Below, piece after piece: positions 26,828 through 35,448 of a stretch of 64,000 nt of DNA. The DNA lies in the NCBI GenBank assembly GCA_002840435.1, contig PHAT01000007.1, positions 62,001 to 126,000 on the forward strand. Direction: 5' to 3'. The notes beneath the pieces were generated by a model. The model was not told the origin of the DNA, made no database searches, and saw only the letters and a program-made list of their open reading frames with translations. The position numbers and the translations under genes are program-made. The stretch is from Deltaproteobacteria bacterium HGW-Deltaproteobacteria-6. Lineage in GTDB: Bacteria > Desulfobacterota > Syntrophia > Syntrophales > Smithellaceae. The stretch's first letter is position 1. Every line of letters begins with the position of its first letter.

Positions 26828-27415
26828 CTATTTTAAAAGAAACTGGGCGCGTCTGTTCTGAGCCCATGCCTTTTCATCATGTCCCGGATCCAACGGTTTT
26901 TCCTCACCGTAACTGATGGTCTCAACACGCGAAGCTTGAATGCCCAGATTTACCAGATATTGCTTGGCTGCCTGCGCGCGCCTTTCTCCCAGAGCTATAT
27001 TGTACTCGGCAGTGCCTCTCTCATCGCAATAGCCCTCAACAACGATGGTGGCGGCGCTGTTCTTTGTAAACAGCTCGGCGTTGGCCTTTAATATTTCACG
27101 GGCGTCGGGGCGGATAACGGATTTGTCATAATCAAAATAGATGTTTTGTATGTTCAAGTCGGCCAGCGCTGCTGCATTCTTTGCGGCTCTGATTCTGGCG
27201 GCTTCGGCCTTTCTGGCGGCTTCTAGATCTGCGGCTTCTTTCGCCTTGCGGGCGGCTTCATCATCGACAGTCGACGGTGCCTGCGCGGCCACTGCCTTTT
27301 GCTCCTGGACGGCTTCATCTTTTACAACCGCTTTTTTTTCAGCGCAACCGCTGAACAGCGTTAAACTGAATACAAAAACCATTAATAATCCTATCAGTGT
27401 TACATGCTTCTTCAT
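26828..27415 (-). CDS. pal: Peptidoglycan-associated lipoprotein Pal
   Basis: 195 residues. Lipobox FSGC (Cys24) anchors it in the outer membrane; an Ala/Lys/Glu-rich linker (residues 30-85) leads to an OmpA-like domain with YFDYDKSVIRPDA, VEGYCDERGTAEYNIALGE and ISYGEEKP, which bind meso-diaminopimelate in peptidoglycan. AAAGGAG precedes the ATG. A good sigma-70 promoter of its own lies in the 233-base gap to tolB. Confidence 0.95.
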   Translation of the reverse strand: MKKHVTLIGLLMVFVFSLTLFSGCAEKKAVVKDEAVQEQKAVAAQAPSTVDDEAARKAKEAADLEAARKAEAARIRAAKNAAALADLNIQNIYFDYDKSVIRPDAREILKANAELFTKNSAATIVVEGYCDERGTAEYNIALGERRAQAAKQYLVNLGIQASRVETISYGEEKPLDPGHDEKAWAQNRRAQFLLK

Positions 27416-27462
27416 AATATTCTCCTTTCGTCATTTGAATAGTCTTGTTAAAATGTCCTAAA

Positions 27463-27492
27463 ATTAAAACATAACATACGGGTTTACGTCAA
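27463..27492 (-). promoter_or_regulatory. Sigma-70 promoter of pal-cpoB
   Basis: On the minus strand TTGACG (27492-27487) and TTTAAT (27468-27463) are separated by 18 bp; each matches consensus at five of six positions. The transcript would start about 40 bases before pal. Confidence 0.6.
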
Positions 27493-27648
27493 TAAAAATA
27501 ACATAAAATTCAATGGAATGTGCGGTGCTTGTCAAGGGGATGCCCGGCAGCCTCGCTGCTTTTCGATATCCCTGTCAAATTTAGGACTAATCATGATGCT
27601 TTCTATACGGCAAAGGTTAAAAAATAACAACCCCAACATGAAGATTTT

Positions 27649-28968
27649 TTATTTAAGTCTGGGGGACCAGGATGGCATGACCAATTCTTCTTTCTGTTCT
27701 TTGAGAATGCGGATATTCAGCCCATTTGCGTTCATAATGCTGATGCGGCTTTTTGAGCCGAGCTTTGAACTGAAAACAATCTGTCTGCCGGAAGGAGACC
27801 AGGATGGATATTCATTGTCTGCATTATCAAAGGTCAGCTGAATCAGGTTATTACCTTCCTCGTCTATGGAGAAAATTTGATACTTATGGTTAATGAGGCC
27901 TTCATAAGCTATCCTGCCGCCGCGGGGCGACCAGGATGGCGACGTGTTATAACTGCCTTCATAAGTAATTCTTTTAACGTTGTTTCCATCCGCATCCATG
28001 ATGAATATTTGCGGCGAACCGGACCGGTTGGACACAAAAGCAATTTTTTTCCCGTCCGGCGACCAGGCGGGAGAAACGTCGATGGAAGAACTGCTGGTTA
28101 AACGTCGCAGGGCCATCGTGTCAATGTCCAGAACGTAGATTTCTTCGTTGTCATCCTTGCTCAACGTCAGCAATAGCTTTTTGCTGTCCGGGGAGAAGGA
28201 ACCGCATAAATTGAGGCCGCGGAATGAAGAAACCTTTTTTTCTTTTCCGGTCATTAAATGACGCAGGAAAACCTCCGGCCGGCCGTTTTTGTAAGATGTA
28301 AAAGCAAAATATTGACCGTCCGGCGACCAGCGCGGCGCCATGACGATGCTGTGATGACTGGTCAGAGTTTTGATGTCGGACGCATCATAGTTCATTGTGT
28401 AAATGTCGGAGCCGGTGCGTTTTTTGATTACAAAAGCAATTTTTGTGCTGAAGTCGCCTTCATCTCCGGTCAGTGCCAGCAGGATATCGGCGGTGATGCT
28501 GCGTGCCAGTGCGGGCAGGTCGCTGGTTTTACCCGTATATTTCTTACTGAAAAGCGTTTGGCCGCGCGTAATATCATACAGACGGCTTTCGGCTGTCACT
28601 TCTTTCCCATTGATGGTCATATCGCCGCGCAGCAGAAAATCCGCGCCGATCACAGACCAGTCGGAAAAGCGGATAGCTTCCGGAACCCCGGGTTCAACCC
28701 CGTCCAGAAAACTTTTCTTGTCTAACAGATTAAAGATTCCCGACAGGCCGAGGTAGTTCCTGATATGATCGGCAACGGCGATGCCGGTGTCAGGCGATTG
28801 AACGGCTTGCGGATTTTTTATTTGAAAATCGCAGACGGCAATGGGAAATTGCTGAAAGCCCGGCGCGTCGATATCGATATATACTTTGGCTATGACGGAG
28901 CCTGCGGTGCTGCCAATGAATAAAGAGACCAGAAGAACCAGGATCGATAAGCGGGATTTAATATTCAT
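27649..28968 (-). CDS. tolB: Tol-Pal system protein TolB
   Basis: 439 residues. Signal peptide at the N-terminus (cleavage near SVIA), an N-terminal alpha/beta domain (from VYIDIDAPGFQQFPIAV), then a six-bladed propeller made of repeated WSPDGKKIAF-like units at about 44-residue spacing. It is periplasmic, binds Pal and TolA and helps outer-membrane invagination at division. It lies 30 bases behind tolA. Confidence 0.95.
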   Translation of the reverse strand: MNIKSRLSILVLLVSLFIGSTAGSVIAKVYIDIDAPGFQQFPIAVCDFQIKNPQAVQSPDTGIAVADHIRNYLGLSGIFNLLDKKSFLDGVEPGVPEAIRFSDWSVIGADFLLRGDMTINGKEVTAESRLYDITRGQTLFSKKYTGKTSDLPALARSITADILLALTGDEGDFSTKIAFVIKKRTGSDIYTMNYDASDIKTLTSHHSIVMAPRWSPDGQYFAFTSYKNGRPEVFLRHLMTGKEKKVSSFRGLNLCGSFSPDSKKLLLTLSKDDNEEIYVLDIDTMALRRLTSSSSIDVSPAWSPDGKKIAFVSNRSGSPQIFIMDADGNNVKRITYEGSYNTSPSWSPRGGRIAYEGLINHKYQIFSIDEEGNNLIQLTFDNADNEYPSWSPSGRQIVFSSKLGSKSRISIMNANGLNIRILKEQKEELVMPSWSPRLK

Positions 28969-28998
28969 GTGTATTCTTCATCCTTAAAATTGATTGGA

Positions 28999-29717
28999 TC
29001 AACGCAATTCCGCGGAATGAAAGCGGATGCCGATTTCAATGGTGCGGCCGGTCGCCCATCCCCCCAGCGGCGGAAAGGGTATTGATTTTTTAATCGCGCG
29101 GAGAGCGGATTCATCAAAATAATTGTTGCCGGAACGTTTTTCAAAGCCGATATATTCCACGGCGCCGCTTTGGGCGATTCTGACTTCGATAATGGCTTCC
29201 ACATTGTTTTTGGGCATTAAAGCGGCAGGCAGCGTCCAGTTTTTTTTAACCTTGGACCAGACAAAACGGTTGTAGTCGTTTATCTGCGAGTGATTTTCCG
29301 CCCGGGAGGAAGCTGTGCCGGGAGGTGTCATGCTCTGATTTTTTTCCGTCTTATGATTCGTTTTGGAGAGTTCTTTCTGCTTGATGGCGTTAATGGCCTT
29401 TTCAATGTCCGGTTTACCGGCATCATTTTTTTTGATCACCGCAGCTTGCGAAGCGGCGTTATTGCGCTTCAGAATGACGGGAGGCGCCGCAGACGGCGAT
29501 GGCAGAACGTTTTTCGGTCCGCTTTGCGGCGTCTGCATGATTTCGGGACCGACCAGTGCTACGGAATAAGGCGCACCGAAAGTCAACTGCCTTGATGCGC
29601 TGGGAACGGTCACAAAGACAGCGGTAATAACGATCAGGTGGAGAAGCAGAGAGGCAAAGAACATATTGTAAGGGCTGCCGGTACTGCCGAAGGAGCTTTT
29701 ATGGAGCATCCGGGAGG

Positions 29718-29721
<4 letters not shown>
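28999..29721 (-). CDS. tolA: TolA-like energy transducer (TonB C-terminal fold)
   Basis: 240 residues: one N-terminal transmembrane helix (about 20-40), a Pro/Lys/Ala-rich periplasmic stretch (60-145) and a TonB/TolA-type C-terminal domain with VRIAQSGAVEYIGFEKRSG and SALRAIKKSIPFPP. Position between tolR and tolB identifies it as TolA. It is much shorter than E. coli TolA (421 aa) because the helical middle domain is reduced. Its ATG overlaps the tolR stop by four bases, showing coupled translation. Confidence 0.88.
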
Positions 29722-30140
<419 letters not shown>

Positions 30141-30161
30141 ATCGCCGCACCCTGAATCAAT

Positions 30162-30881
30162 TCATTTACGGATCAGATAACGCTCGATGATATTTAAAAA
30201 TTCGTCGGCAAAATTATCCATTTCCTGAACCATAACTTTGGATTTGTTTAAAAAGTAGTTGTAGAAAATAACCGCCGGGATAGCCGCGGCCAGTCCCGCC
30301 GCCGTGGCAATCAGCGCCTCCGATATGCCGGGAGCGACAACGGCCAGTGTTGCCGAACCGCGCGCGCCGATGGATTTGAAGGTTTCCATAATCCCCCAGA
30401 CCGTTCCGAATAAGCCGATGAAGGGGCTGGCCGAACCGGTTGTGGCGAGAAACCCCAGCGCGCTTTCCAGCTTTGTCATTTCCGTGTTGGAGGCGCGGTT
30501 AAGCGCACGCTGCACATTATCGATAGAGGACAGACTGATTTCCTCGCTGCGCGCCGTGTCTTTTGCTGACTTGTTCATTTTGGTCAGTTCCGTATAGCCG
30601 ACGCGGAAAACTTCCGCCGTTGTCGAGCATGAATATTTCTTGGATGCCGGGAGAAGCTCGGAGAGTTTGCTGCTGCGTTGATAGTCGGAGTCGAAGGCTT
30701 CATTTTCAGCTTTAATTTTGCGATAATAGCGGAATTTCAGAAAAATGATCGTCCAGGAAATGACGGAGAGAACGAGCAGGATCAGCAAAACAAATTTGAC
30801 CATCAACCCGGCATCTAAAATCATGCCCAAAAGAGAGCCATGAAAATTGCTTCCCATATCTAAAGAGCCAATATCTTTCAC
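30162..30881 (-). CDS. tolQ: TolQ (MotA/ExbB family)
   Basis: 239 residues with three transmembrane helices: about 22-45, and two after ESALGFLATTGSASPFIGLFGTVWG. GIMETFKSIGARGSATLAVVAPGISEAL is the ExbB/TolQ signature region. GTG start with GGAG eight bases upstream. First gene of the tol cluster; its promoter is just upstream at 30920-30948. Confidence 0.96.
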   Translation of the reverse strand: MKDIGSLDMGSNFHGSLLGMILDAGLMVKFVLLILLVLSVISWTIIFLKFRYYRKIKAENEAFDSDYQRSSKLSELLPASKKYSCSTTAEVFRVGYTELTKMNKSAKDTARSEEISLSSIDNVQRALNRASNTEMTKLESALGFLATTGSASPFIGLFGTVWGIMETFKSIGARGSATLAVVAPGISEALIATAAGLAAAIPAVIFYNYFLNKSKVMVQEMDNFADEFLNIIERYLIRK

Positions 30882-30919
30882 TTTTTAATCTCCAAAAATG
30901 GTATTGAAATTTGCGATGT

Positions 30920-30948
30920 AACCTAAAGGAAAAAAAAGGGCTTGTCAA
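30920..30948 (-). promoter_or_regulatory. Candidate sigma-70 promoter of tolQRAB
   Basis: Minus strand: perfect TTGACA (30948-30943), 17-bp T-rich spacer, TAGGTT (30925-30920). It fills the gap between epmA and tolQ. The -10 is weak. Confidence 0.45.
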
Positions 30949-30968
30949 TACATCTTTTTGCCAAAAGG

Positions 30969-31907
30969 TTACAGTACTTCCGGAGGAAAGGCGACGACAT
31001 CATCAATGACGGCCGCATCGGACAGGATCATGACCAGGCGGTCGATGCCCAGCGCGATGCCGGCGGCTTCGGGCATGGCATTCAGGGCATGAAGAAATTT
31101 TTCCGGCATGGCATAGCGCGCCCAGTGCTTTGCGGCCCGCTTCGCGGAGGCTTCCTCGAATCGTTTGCGCTGTTCGACCGGATCGGTCAATTCCGAAAAG
31201 CCGTTGGCCAGTTCCAGACCGTCGATGTAGAGTTCGAAGCGTTCCGCGACGGTTGGATCATCCTTTTTTATTTTGGACAGAGCCGCCAGTTGGGCCGGGT
31301 AATCATAGAGGAAGGTTGGACGCTTGCAGCCAAGCCGCGGTTCAACATGTTCGACTAAAATTTCGTCGAACTGATCTTTCGACAGAGCTTCCTGCAAACT
31401 GACGGGTGCATATCTGGAAAAGGCGTCGGCTACGGTGATTCTTTCCCAGGGCGGCGCAAAGCGGATGGTTTTGTTTTGCCGGATGATGTCCCGCGGATGG
31501 CCCATGTCCTTCAATGTGTTGATGAGCAGGTTTTCGCATTGATCCATGAGTTGAACATAGCTAAAGCCAGCTACGTACCATTCCAGCATCGTGAATTCCG
31601 GCAGGTGCCGGCCGCCTCTTTCATCGGCGCGAAAGCATTTGCAAAACTGGAAAATTCGGGGATAACCCGCAGCCAGAAGTCTTTTCATGCAAAGCTCGGG
31701 AGAGGTCTGCAAAAACCAGTTGTCTGAGCCGATGGCTTCAATATGTTCTTCCGGGGCGGGGGAGGGAATTCGAACAGGGGTTTCGACTTCCAGAAAATCT
31801 TGTTGAATAAAGAACTGACGGAGGCTTTGAATAAATCTGGCGCGCAGTTGCAGGGTTTGCGACTTGCGCGCCAGATAGAATTGATCATCCTGATGGAATG
31901 TGTTCAA
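30969..31907 (-). CDS. epmA: EF-P--(R)-beta-lysine ligase EpmA (PoxA/GenX)
   Basis: 312 residues, equal to a class II lysyl-tRNA synthetase catalytic domain without the anticodon-binding part. FLEVETPVRIPSPAPEEHI, FQFCKCFRADERGGRHLPEFTMLEW (motif 2 region) and GIALGIDRLVM (motif 3) are clear. It adenylates (R)-beta-lysine and attaches it to the conserved lysine of EF-P. It lies two bases behind efp, with epmB upstream, so the three-gene modification set is together. Confidence 0.95.
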   Translation of the reverse strand: MNTFHQDDQFYLARKSQTLQLRARFIQSLRQFFIQQDFLEVETPVRIPSPAPEEHIEAIGSDNWFLQTSPELCMKRLLAAGYPRIFQFCKCFRADERGGRHLPEFTMLEWYVAGFSYVQLMDQCENLLINTLKDMGHPRDIIRQNKTIRFAPPWERITVADAFSRYAPVSLQEALSKDQFDEILVEHVEPRLGCKRPTFLYDYPAQLAALSKIKKDDPTVAERFELYIDGLELANGFSELTDPVEQRKRFEEASAKRAAKHWARYAMPEKFLHALNAMPEAAGIALGIDRLVMILSDAAVIDDVVAFPPEVL

Positions 31908-31909
31908 CT

Positions 31910-32473
31910 TTATCCCTTAACGCGGGTAAGGTATTCTCCGGTGCGCGTGTCAATGCGGATTTTTTCTCCCTCGGAGACAAAGGTCGGGACCAGGATAGTC
32001 GCGCCGGTCTGTACTTTAACCGGTTTAGTCGCGCCGGAGACCGTATCGCCTTTGGCCCAGGGTTCTGCTTCCGTGACAAACAATTCAACAAAATTAGGCA
32101 GGCTGATGCCGATGGGCCGGTCTTCGAAAAGCAGGATTTCGACTTCGATATTGTCGGTCATGTAATTGACCGCCTCGTCAACCTGTGCTTCCGTCAGATA
32201 AACCTGCTCGTAGTTTTCGTTGTCCATGAAGCAGTATTTATCGCCTTCTTTGTAGAGATACTGCATTTTCTTTTCGCGCAGGTCGGCCGGTTCAAAGTTG
32301 TCTACGGAGCGGAATGTGCGTTCGAACTGATTCCCGTTGATCATGTTCTTGAGCTTGGTGCGATACAGCGCCTGCCCTTTACCGGGTTTTACAAAATTGA
32401 ATTCGGTAATCACGTAGGGATCACCATCGATTTTCAGGCGCAAACCTTTTCTTAAATCACTTGCGGCGTACAT
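31910..32473 (-). CDS. efp: Translation elongation factor P
   Basis: 187 residues with the three beta domains. The loop PGKGQA places the modified lysine at Lys32 (E. coli Lys34), as needed for EpmA; C-terminal DTRTGEYLTRVKG is typical. EF-P relieves ribosome stalling at polyproline. GAGGAG lies 11 bases before the ATG. Flanked by the genes for its two modifying enzymes. Confidence 0.97.
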   Translation of the reverse strand: MYAASDLRKGLRLKIDGDPYVITEFNFVKPGKGQALYRTKLKNMINGNQFERTFRSVDNFEPADLREKKMQYLYKEGDKYCFMDNENYEQVYLTEAQVDEAVNYMTDNIEVEILLFEDRPIGISLPNFVELFVTEAEPWAKGDTVSGATKPVKVQTGATILVPTFVSEGEKIRIDTRTGEYLTRVKG

Positions 32474-32538
32474 ATTACTTGTTTCTCCTCATCCATTAAA
32501 TTGTTAGGATTTATTTGAGGCCTTTCCTAATCCAATTA

Positions 32539-33681
32539 TTAAAAAAAGTCAAAAAAATCTTGATGTTTATCAAAATTCTTTTTCATCGTTTCCGACAGGG
32601 CCAAAAGAGGGACTTTTCCGGCTTCGCCCGGCAGATCCGCCACGTATTGAGGCAGGGACAGACCGGAGCAGCGCCCGCGGAGGGTCTCTATCATGGCCAG
32701 TCCGGTTGATCTATCCGTGCGGAAATGCCCGCATCCTTTCACCGGTTCGCAGTGAAAAAGATAATAAGGACGGACAGATATCTTTTGCAAACCATATAAC
32801 AGGCGTTCCATGACGGCAGATGAATCATTGACGCCTTTTAACAGGACCGACTGATTGGAAACCGGGATGCCCGCTTCCTGGAGCATGTTGCAGGCGCGCG
32901 CGGCATTCGATGTGATTTCCGACGGATGATTAAATTGGGTGTTAAACCATAACGGCCGGTAACGTTTGAGCATCCGGCAAAGGTCTTTTGTGATCCTCAT
33001 CGGCAAAACCGCCGGCATCCGGCTGCCGATGCGCAATATCTCCACATGCGGTATGGCCGCAAACGCGGCCAGGATCATTTCCAGTTTTTCGTCGTCGTAA
33101 ATAAGCGGGTCGCCCCCGGAGAGAATGACTTCCCGGATTTCAGGCGAGTCTGCAACGTAGCGGACCATTTTTGCCAAACGGCTTTTTAAGGGGGATGTCT
33201 CCGGGGTTTTCCAAAAACGCTTGCGATTGCAGTGCCGGCAATAAGTGGCGCAGGTTTTGGTGACGATGGCCAGAGCGCGGTCGGGATAGCGGTGGATCAG
33301 TTTCGGCGCGGGCATATACCGGTCTTCATTCAGAGGATCTTCCGAACAGTTGGGTAACACTGAAATTTCCCTTATATCGGGGATGCACTGGATGGTGAGG
33401 GGGTCGTTTTCATCGCCTTCCTGAATCAGCGACAGATAATAAGGCGTGATTGCCATCGGATAGGATGAAAGAACCGGACGCAGTTTTTCCGTCCGGGGCA
33501 TCTGCTTGCCCAGAATCCCGGCCAATCCTGCCATGGATGTGATGCGGTTTTGAAATTGCCAGCGCCAGTCGCGCCAATCCCGGGCAGAAACGGTCTGAAA
33601 AGGGGAATGAAGAAATTTTTTATTCATAACGTTTTGAACCATTTGCGGCCCGTTGCGTACCATAATTTCTCGTCCGTGCAA
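32539..33681 (-). CDS. epmB: EF-P-linked lysine 2,3-aminomutase EpmB
   Basis: 380 residues, radical SAM enzyme of the KamA family that makes beta-lysine. The Fe-S motif is C144-x3-C148-x2-C151 (TCATYCRHC), the N-terminal WRDWRWQFQNRI is typical, and the PLP lysine is in LPGEAGKVP. Since efp and epmA follow, an EF-P role is much likelier than lysine catabolism. Start is uncertain: TTG 33681 has AGGGA six bases upstream; ATG 33663 or 33627 are possible. Confidence 0.92.
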   Translation of the reverse strand: MHGREIMVRNGPQMVQNVMNKKFLHSPFQTVSARDWRDWRWQFQNRITSMAGLAGILGKQMPRTEKLRPVLSSYPMAITPYYLSLIQEGDENDPLTIQCIPDIREISVLPNCSEDPLNEDRYMPAPKLIHRYPDRALAIVTKTCATYCRHCNRKRFWKTPETSPLKSRLAKMVRYVADSPEIREVILSGGDPLIYDDEKLEMILAAFAAIPHVEILRIGSRMPAVLPMRITKDLCRMLKRYRPLWFNTQFNHPSEITSNAARACNMLQEAGIPVSNQSVLLKGVNDSSAVMERLLYGLQKISVRPYYLFHCEPVKGCGHFRTDRSTGLAMIETLRGRCSGLSLPQYVADLPGEAGKVPLLALSETMKKNFDKHQDFFDFF

Positions 33682-33779
33682 AGCAAATCCCTGTGCTGCG
33701 GATGCTAAAAATTCATGGGAAAATACTCATCGGTCGTGCTATGTAAGAAAGAAATATTCAAAATCGGGAGGATCGTCCA

Positions 33780-34760
33780 TTGGCATCCATGCAGCAGCGT
33801 AAAGAACGTGTGGCGATGTTGTCGGTCGCATCTAACTCCATCCTGGTGATCTTCAAAGTTATTGTCGGCACGCTGATCGGATCGGTTTCTATTATTTCCG
33901 AGGCGATTCATTCGGGTATGGACTTACTGGCGGCGATCATTGCCATGTTCTCCGTAAAAAAATCACATATTCCCGCGGATGATGATCATCCTTTCGGCCA
34001 CGGCAAAGTCGAAAGCATTTCCGGCTTGACCGAAGCGGTTTTGATTTTTATTGCGGCCTTCTGGATTGTATTTGAGGCGCTCAAGAAACTGACCTCCGCG
34101 CAGGAAGTGGAATCGCCCGGCTGGGGTGTTGCCGTAATGTTTTTGTCCGCGGCCCTGAATTTTTTTGTATCCCGAAGGCTCTTTGCCGTCGGCAAAGAGG
34201 CCGACTCCATTGCCTTGCAGGCCGACGCCTGGCATTTGCGAACCGACGTTTATACCTCCATGGGCGTTATGGTCAGCCTGGGCATTATCTGGATCGGCCA
34301 TTTCTTTTTTGTCGATCCGCGGATTCACTGGCTGGATCCGGTGGCGGCGATATTCGTGGCGGTGTTTATATTGAAGGCGGCCTACGATTTAACCTCCCAG
34401 GCGCTCGCTGACCTGATGGATGTGAAGCTGCCTCCGGATGAAGAGGGGTGGATCGTTGACGTGATTACCGGCCATAAGTCCGATATTCACGGTTATCATC
34501 AATTAAGGACACGCAAAGCCGGTAATTTCCGTTTTATCGAATTTCATATCAAGGTTGATCCGCAGATGACGGTCGAATCTTCCCACGGTATTACCCGTGA
34601 ACTCAAACATGTTATTATGGATAAATTTCCTGCGACAACCGTTACGGTTCATGTCGAACCGTGTGACGGAGACTGTACTGAAATCTGCACGGCCGGCTGT
34701 CTGTTGCCGGAAGCGCGGAGGCTGCAAATATCGCTGACCGGCGGCGGATGCGCTCGGTAA
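33780..34760 (+). CDS. Cation diffusion facilitator metal exporter
   Basis: 326 residues, about six transmembrane helices. SEAIHSGMDL in TM2 and ALQADAWHLRTDVYTS in TM5 carry the metal-site His/Asp residues; HPFGHGKVE is the family loop. A cytoplasmic domain follows, and then an unusual cysteine-rich tail, CDGDCTEICTAGC, with four Cys in 13 residues, likely a metal-binding extension. Substrate could be Zn, Fe or Mn. TTG start is used because GGGAGGA lies eight bases upstream. It reads divergently from epmB. Confidence 0.92.
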   Translation: MASMQQRKERVAMLSVASNSILVIFKVIVGTLIGSVSIISEAIHSGMDLLAAIIAMFSVKKSHIPADDDHPFGHGKVESISGLTEAVLIFIAAFWIVFEALKKLTSAQEVESPGWGVAVMFLSAALNFFVSRRLFAVGKEADSIALQADAWHLRTDVYTSMGVMVSLGIIWIGHFFFVDPRIHWLDPVAAIFVAVFILKAAYDLTSQALADLMDVKLPPDEEGWIVDVITGHKSDIHGYHQLRTRKAGNFRFIEFHIKVDPQMTVESSHGITRELKHVIMDKFPATTVTVHVEPCDGDCTEICTAGCLLPEARRLQISLTGGGCAR

Positions 34761-34794
34761 ACGGATCACCTGAAATGGGAAGAGGGGGGCAGGC

Positions 34795-35436
34795 GTGACG
34801 AAGAAATCAAATGGGCGGGCACGGTTTATTGTCTTGCCGGGGGCAGTCATTTTTCTGGCTGCACTGGTTATCTGTTGCAGTCCTCATCCCGGTTCCGGCC
34901 CCGGTGCCGGCCCCGGTGTCAGTGTTCCGCCGGTTGTTTTAACGGGTGTTTTCGTGGATGGTCCGGTTGGCGGAATAAACTACTCTACATCAACCATTAA
35001 AGGCGTAACCCGTGCCGATGGCGCCTTTGAATACCGGACTGGTGAAACCGTTACGTTTTCTATCGGCGCCCTGACCCTTGGCTGCACGAAAGGCAAGCCA
35101 AGGGTCACCCCGCTGGATATTGTGCCGGACGCGACCAATACTTTCGATCAGCGTGTGGTCAATATCTGTGTTGTTTTGCAGACACTGGACCAGGACGGCA
35201 ATGCCGATAACGGTATTCTGATTAATCAGCAAGTGGCTTCATTCGTTTCCAGGTATGGCCGGGAGATTAATTTCAATAAGCCGGTTCACGCCTTCTCTTT
35301 TGATGCCGGTTTTCGAAATGTCATGGCCGAGCTGAACAATATCGACGCATTCGGAACAACACCCCGGGCCGTGAAACCTCCGGCCCTGGCCCGGAAGCAT
35401 CTGGAAGCGTCGCTGGCAAATCTGAAAATAAATTAA
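34795..35436 (+). CDS. Lipoprotein with a VDGPVxG-type adhesin-like domain
   Basis: 213 residues. Residues 10-28 are hydrophobic and end in VICCSP, a likely lipidation site at Cys27 or Cys28. A short Gly/Pro repeat (PGSGPGAGPG) precedes GVFVDGPVGGINYSTSTIKG and ADGAFEYRTGETVTFSIGALTLG, a motif that recurs in surface and lipoproteins of deltaproteobacteria and related groups. GTG start with a G-rich ribosome-binding site. The kinase gene begins 12 bases later, so the two may form a sensor unit. Function unknown. Confidence 0.7.
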   Translation: MTKKSNGRARFIVLPGAVIFLAALVICCSPHPGSGPGAGPGVSVPPVVLTGVFVDGPVGGINYSTSTIKGVTRADGAFEYRTGETVTFSIGALTLGCTKGKPRVTPLDIVPDATNTFDQRVVNICVVLQTLDQDGNADNGILINQQVASFVSRYGREINFNKPVHAFSFDAGFRNVMAELNNIDAFGTTPRAVKPPALARKHLEASLANLKIN

Positions 35437-35448
35437 CACCGGACATCG

